From assembly GCF_000014585.1 (NCBI RefSeq), contig NC_008319.1, forward strand, positions 2,108,001 to 2,172,000: a stretch of 64,000 nucleotides of DNA, read 5' to 3'. The DNA is from Synechococcus sp. CC9311 (lineage in GTDB: Bacteria; Cyanobacteriota; Cyanobacteriia; PCC-6307; Cyanobiaceae). Made by a program: the position numbers and the translations under genes. Shown one piece after another: positions 61,624-64,000 of the stretch (position 1 is its first letter; every line of letters starts with the position of its first letter). The notes beneath the pieces are model-generated. The model searched no databases. It saw nothing but the letters and a program-made list of their open reading frames with translations, and had not been told where the DNA came from.

Positions 61624-62857
61624 CGAGTTCATCAGCAAAACGATCAATCTCGGCATGAGTTGTACAAAAACTGAGGCTCGCACGGGCTGATCCGGTAACG
61701 CCATAGAGCCGATGCAGTGGTTGGCAGCAATGATGACCACTGCGAATACAGACGCCGGCCAGATCAAGCATCGCCGCGATGTCGTTGGCATGAACACCCT
61801 CCACCACAAACGTGGCAAGAGCTCCTCGCTCAGGCTGCTGCTCTGGCGTGGGGCCAAGAATACGCAGGCCGTTAATCGATTGAAGCCGACTAAACAAATG
61901 GGTGGTGAGCTCTGCCTCCCACGCCTGAATCGCATCGAGTCCCAGCGTTTGCAAATAAGTAATCGCAGCACCCATGCCAATCGCCTCACCAATGGCTGGG
62001 GTGCCCGCCTCAAACTTGTGGGGGAGTTCCGCCCAGGTGCTGTGATCCAAGAACACCTCCTGAATCATCTCGCCACCACCGAGGAAGGGTGGCATCGCCA
62101 TCAAAATTTCTTCCGAAGCCCATAGAAACCCCATTCCGGTGGGGCCACACAGCTTGTGAGAGGAGCCCACAAGGAAATCGGCCCCGAGAGTCTTCACGGC
62201 AATGGATTTGTGAGCCAGGCTTTGGCAAGCGTCCACCAAAACTTTGGCACCCACAGCATGGGCAAGGACTGCAATCTCTTCGATCGGGTTACAGCACCCC
62301 AGGGTGTTGCTGATGTGGACCAAGCTCACCAAGCGCGTTTTCTCCGAGAGCTGTTCGCGCAAGTCGGCTAGGTCAAGGGTGCCGTCTGGGGTCACACCCA
62401 CATGCCTGAGCACACAACCGGTGCGATCAGCGAGCAATTGCCATGGCACCAAATTGCTGTGGTGCTCCATCACGGTGAGCAGCACTTCATCACCAGCCTT
62501 CAGCTGAGCATCCCCCCAACTGCGAGCCACCAGATTGATGGCTTCGGTTGCATTGCGCGTGAACACAATCTCTTTCGAGCTCGATGCACCGATCAATCCA
62601 GCGGTCGTGGCACGCGCCGCTTCAAACGACTCCGTGGCACGCGCGCTGAGCTGGTGGGCACCGCGATGCACATTGGCGTTATCGCAGGCGTAGTAGTGCT
62701 GAATCGCATCGAGCACGACACGAGGCTTCTGACTGGTCGCCGCATGATCCAAATAAATCAGGGGCTGACCAGAACTTGAAACCTGATCGAATATCGGGAA
62801 GTCGGCACGCACCCGTTCCGCAAGGGTAACGGCAGCGTTACGATTAAGTGTTGTCAT
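61589..62857 (-). CDS. sufS: cysteine desulfurase SufS
   Basis: The 422-residue protein is a group II cysteine desulfurase. It has D-H-A-A-T-S-Q-K-P early, T-R-N-A-T-E-A-I-N, the PLP lysine in S-S-H-K-L-C-G-P-T-G, and the catalytic Cys in R-S-G-H-H-C-C-Q-P. It passes sulfur from cysteine to SufE/SufBCD for iron-sulfur cluster assembly. Its start overlaps the stop of sufD by four bases (ATGA), as expected of the suf operon. Confidence 0.95.
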   Translation of the reverse strand: MTTLNRNAAVTLAERVRADFPIFDQVSSSGQPLIYLDHAATSQKPRVVLDAIQHYYACDNANVHRGAHQLSARATESFEAARATTAGLIGASSSKEIVFTRNATEAINLVARSWGDAQLKAGDEVLLTVMEHHSNLVPWQLLADRTGCVLRHVGVTPDGTLDLADLREQLSEKTRLVSLVHISNTLGCCNPIEEIAVLAHAVGAKVLVDACQSLAHKSIAVKTLGADFLVGSSHKLCGPTGMGFLWASEEILMAMPPFLGGGEMIQEVFLDHSTWAELPHKFEAGTPAIGEAIGMGAAITYLQTLGLDAIQAWEAELTTHLFSRLQSINGLRILGPTPEQQPERGALATFVVEGVHANDIAAMLDLAGVCIRSGHHCCQPLHRLYGVTGSARASLSFCTTHAEIDRFADELVSVIDFFRENG

Positions 62858-64000
62858 GATGCCGTTCCTCCTACTTGCAAGTTGCCTCCTAACCAGCGCT
62901 GCGAGCCATCGAGAGGCAGGCGATCCAGCACGTCTTGGCAGTAGCCACGCAGGAGCAGAGCGGCTGCTGAGGACTGCGTAATGCCACGGCTACGCAGATA
63001 AAAGAGTTGATCCTCCTGAAGCTGGCTCACGGTGGCCCCATGGGTACATCGCACATCATCAGCAACGATTTCCAACTCAGGCTTGGCATCAACGCGGGCG
63101 CGTCCCGAGAGCAACAAGCTCCTGCTGAGCTGGGAGGCGTTGGTGCGCTGTGCCGGCCTCGGCACTTGAATCGCTCCGTTAAAAATGCTGTGAGAGCGGT
63201 CGGCTGCAATCGTTTTTTGAACTTGATCCAGCGTGCCTTCAGGACCCTCAAAACGCATGGCTGTATGAACCGCAAACTGCTCATCAGCAGCGGTGACGGA
63301 AAGACCATGAATCGAAGCAGAAGCCTGACCATCCACCTGCACAAGGCTCGGCTCCAGTCGCCCAAACAACCAGCCCTGCGACACCGAAACCAGGGAATAG
63401 TGACTTCGTGACTCTTGCTCCACAGCAAGATTGGCAAGCAGAGCCTCTTGGCCATCTCCCAAGGCAAGCAGGCCATGATTCACCTTGGATTCCTGGCCAA
63501 GGTGAATTTCGAGAAGATGGCTATGGGCAGCCTGGCCCTTAGCGCTCAAAACCTGGAGACAATCGAGCTCTGCTTTTTCCTCAACCAGCAACAGAACACG
63601 GGTTGGAACCAACATGGCGTCGGCTGCAACCATGACCAACTCAACCGGAGGAACCTTGCCGCGGATGCGTAACGCCAGAATCTGCTGGCTCACCCCGTGA
63701 TTGAGCTCAACGGGCCAATCCGACGCGCAGCGACAGCGCGACAAGGTGTGGCCCAGGGCTTGCTCCAACTCAGCACCCTCAAGCAGCGAAATCCCTGCTG
63801 GCAAGCTCACCCCCTGCAACGGATCCTGGCTGCCATCAATCACAAGCCTCAGGGCCTGCTCAGGAACGCTCGGCCAGCTGTCAGCACTGGAGCGATGTGG
63901 CCTTTGATCAGCCAATGACAGCTGAAACAAAGCCTCTAGTCGCCTGAGATCAGTAAGCCTCCACGACTCCTGCCTCCGACTGGGAAAACTGTGCTCGGAC
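62854..64000 (-). CDS. sufD: Fe-S cluster assembly protein SufD, N-terminus cut by window edge
   Basis: The reading frame is open to the right edge: codons up to 64000 give FPSRRQESWRLTDLRRLEAL, the typical SufB/SufD opening before the beta-helix, so the gene continues beyond. The body has SufD-type beta-helix repeats and the C-terminal D-D-V-R-C-T-H-G-A-T-V-S-Q-L with A-R-A. SufD works with SufB and SufC as the scaffold complex. It is followed by sufS in the same operon. Confidence 0.93.
   Translation of the reverse strand, partial: SEHSFPSRRQESWRLTDLRRLEALFQLSLADQRPHRSSADSWPSVPEQALRLVIDGSQDPLQGVSLPAGISLLEGAELEQALGHTLSRCRCASDWPVELNHGVSQQILALRIRGKVPPVELVMVAADAMLVPTRVLLLVEEKAELDCLQVLSAKGQAAHSHLLEIHLGQESKVNHGLLALGDGQEALLANLAVEQESRSHYSLVSVSQGWLFGRLEPSLVQVDGQASASIHGLSVTAADEQFAVHTAMRFEGPEGTLDQVQKTIAADRSHSIFNGAIQVPRPAQRTNASQLSRSLLLSGRARVDAKPELEIVADDVRCTHGATVSQLQEDQLFYLRSRGITQSSAAALLLRGYCQDVLDRLPLDGSQRWLGGNLQVGGTAS

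Noticed and set aside
63930-63930. TTG as start of sufD
   Set aside because: The frame continues upstream with the typical SufD N-terminal motif to the window edge, so the TTG is internal.

Overview
The window comes from a marine picocyanobacterium, most likely a Synechococcus of the WH/CC type. The evidence is a BicA-type bicarbonate transporter, PsbX, Ycf66, two high-light-inducible (Hli) proteins, a nickel superoxide dismutase, a cyanobacterial metallothionein, DUF1651 and DUF3747 proteins, and a permuted two-piece tmRNA whose tag ends in RFSRQAAPVAA. The strain cannot be named from the sequence alone.

The layout has two halves. From about 1 to 36.3 kb the DNA is accessory: sparse genes, many small or secreted proteins, long gene-poor stretches and several decayed genes. 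It starts with the 3' end of bicA. Next come an L,D-transpeptidase, sulfiredoxin and a SnoaL-like protein. At 8.5-10.7 kb lie a frameshifted tyrosine recombinase and a broken zinc-ribbon/GIY-YIG-like gene, both signs of a mobile element. An AT-rich NHL beta-propeller gene (12.6-14.5 kb) and a cytochrome P450 (16.2-17.7 kb) follow. The 17.9-31.2 kb stretch has an oxidative-stress and metal flavour: metallothionein, an exported NiSOD homologue, and a ZIP metal transporter behind a FUR-family operator but split by a stop codon. It is mixed with exported proteins: two Cys-rich proteins of unknown role, a VHL-beta-domain protein, a 2H-phosphoesterase-like protein, a histidine phosphatase and a DUF6636-like protein. 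At 32-35.3 kb lie a TPR protein and a YadA-like trimeric autotransporter. The tmRNA gene lies at 35.5-35.8 kb.

From about 36.4 kb to the end the DNA is dense, higher-GC core genome: an RlmL-type rRNA methyltransferase, SMC, a PRC-barrel protein, MsrB, an LpxB-like glycosyltransferase, tRNA-Leu, AccC, YggT, PsbX, Ycf66, two TolB-like lipoproteins, an SbmA/BacA-like ABC transporter overlapping an Hli gene, a HIT protein, a ComM-like ATPase, S21, peptide deformylase, an S9 peptidase, an overlapping mtnA/class II aldolase pair, and sufS-sufD running off the right edge.

The most unusual observations are: (1) two homologous structured RNA elements at 7.86 and 19.59 kb, one ending in a terminator with a Yfr1-like CCUCACAC segment, the other with a Shine-Dalgarno sequence in the same place in front of a 48-aa ORF; (2) an exported VHL-like beta domain; (3) a NiSOD with a Sec-like leader and no visible maturation peptidase; (4) a FucA-like aldolase coupled to mtnA, suggesting a dihydroxyacetone-phosphate shunt; (5) a ZIP transporter interrupted by one in-frame stop. 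Many small genes (metallothionein, psbX, rpsU, several peptides) are shorter than the usual ORF cutoffs and were read by hand.
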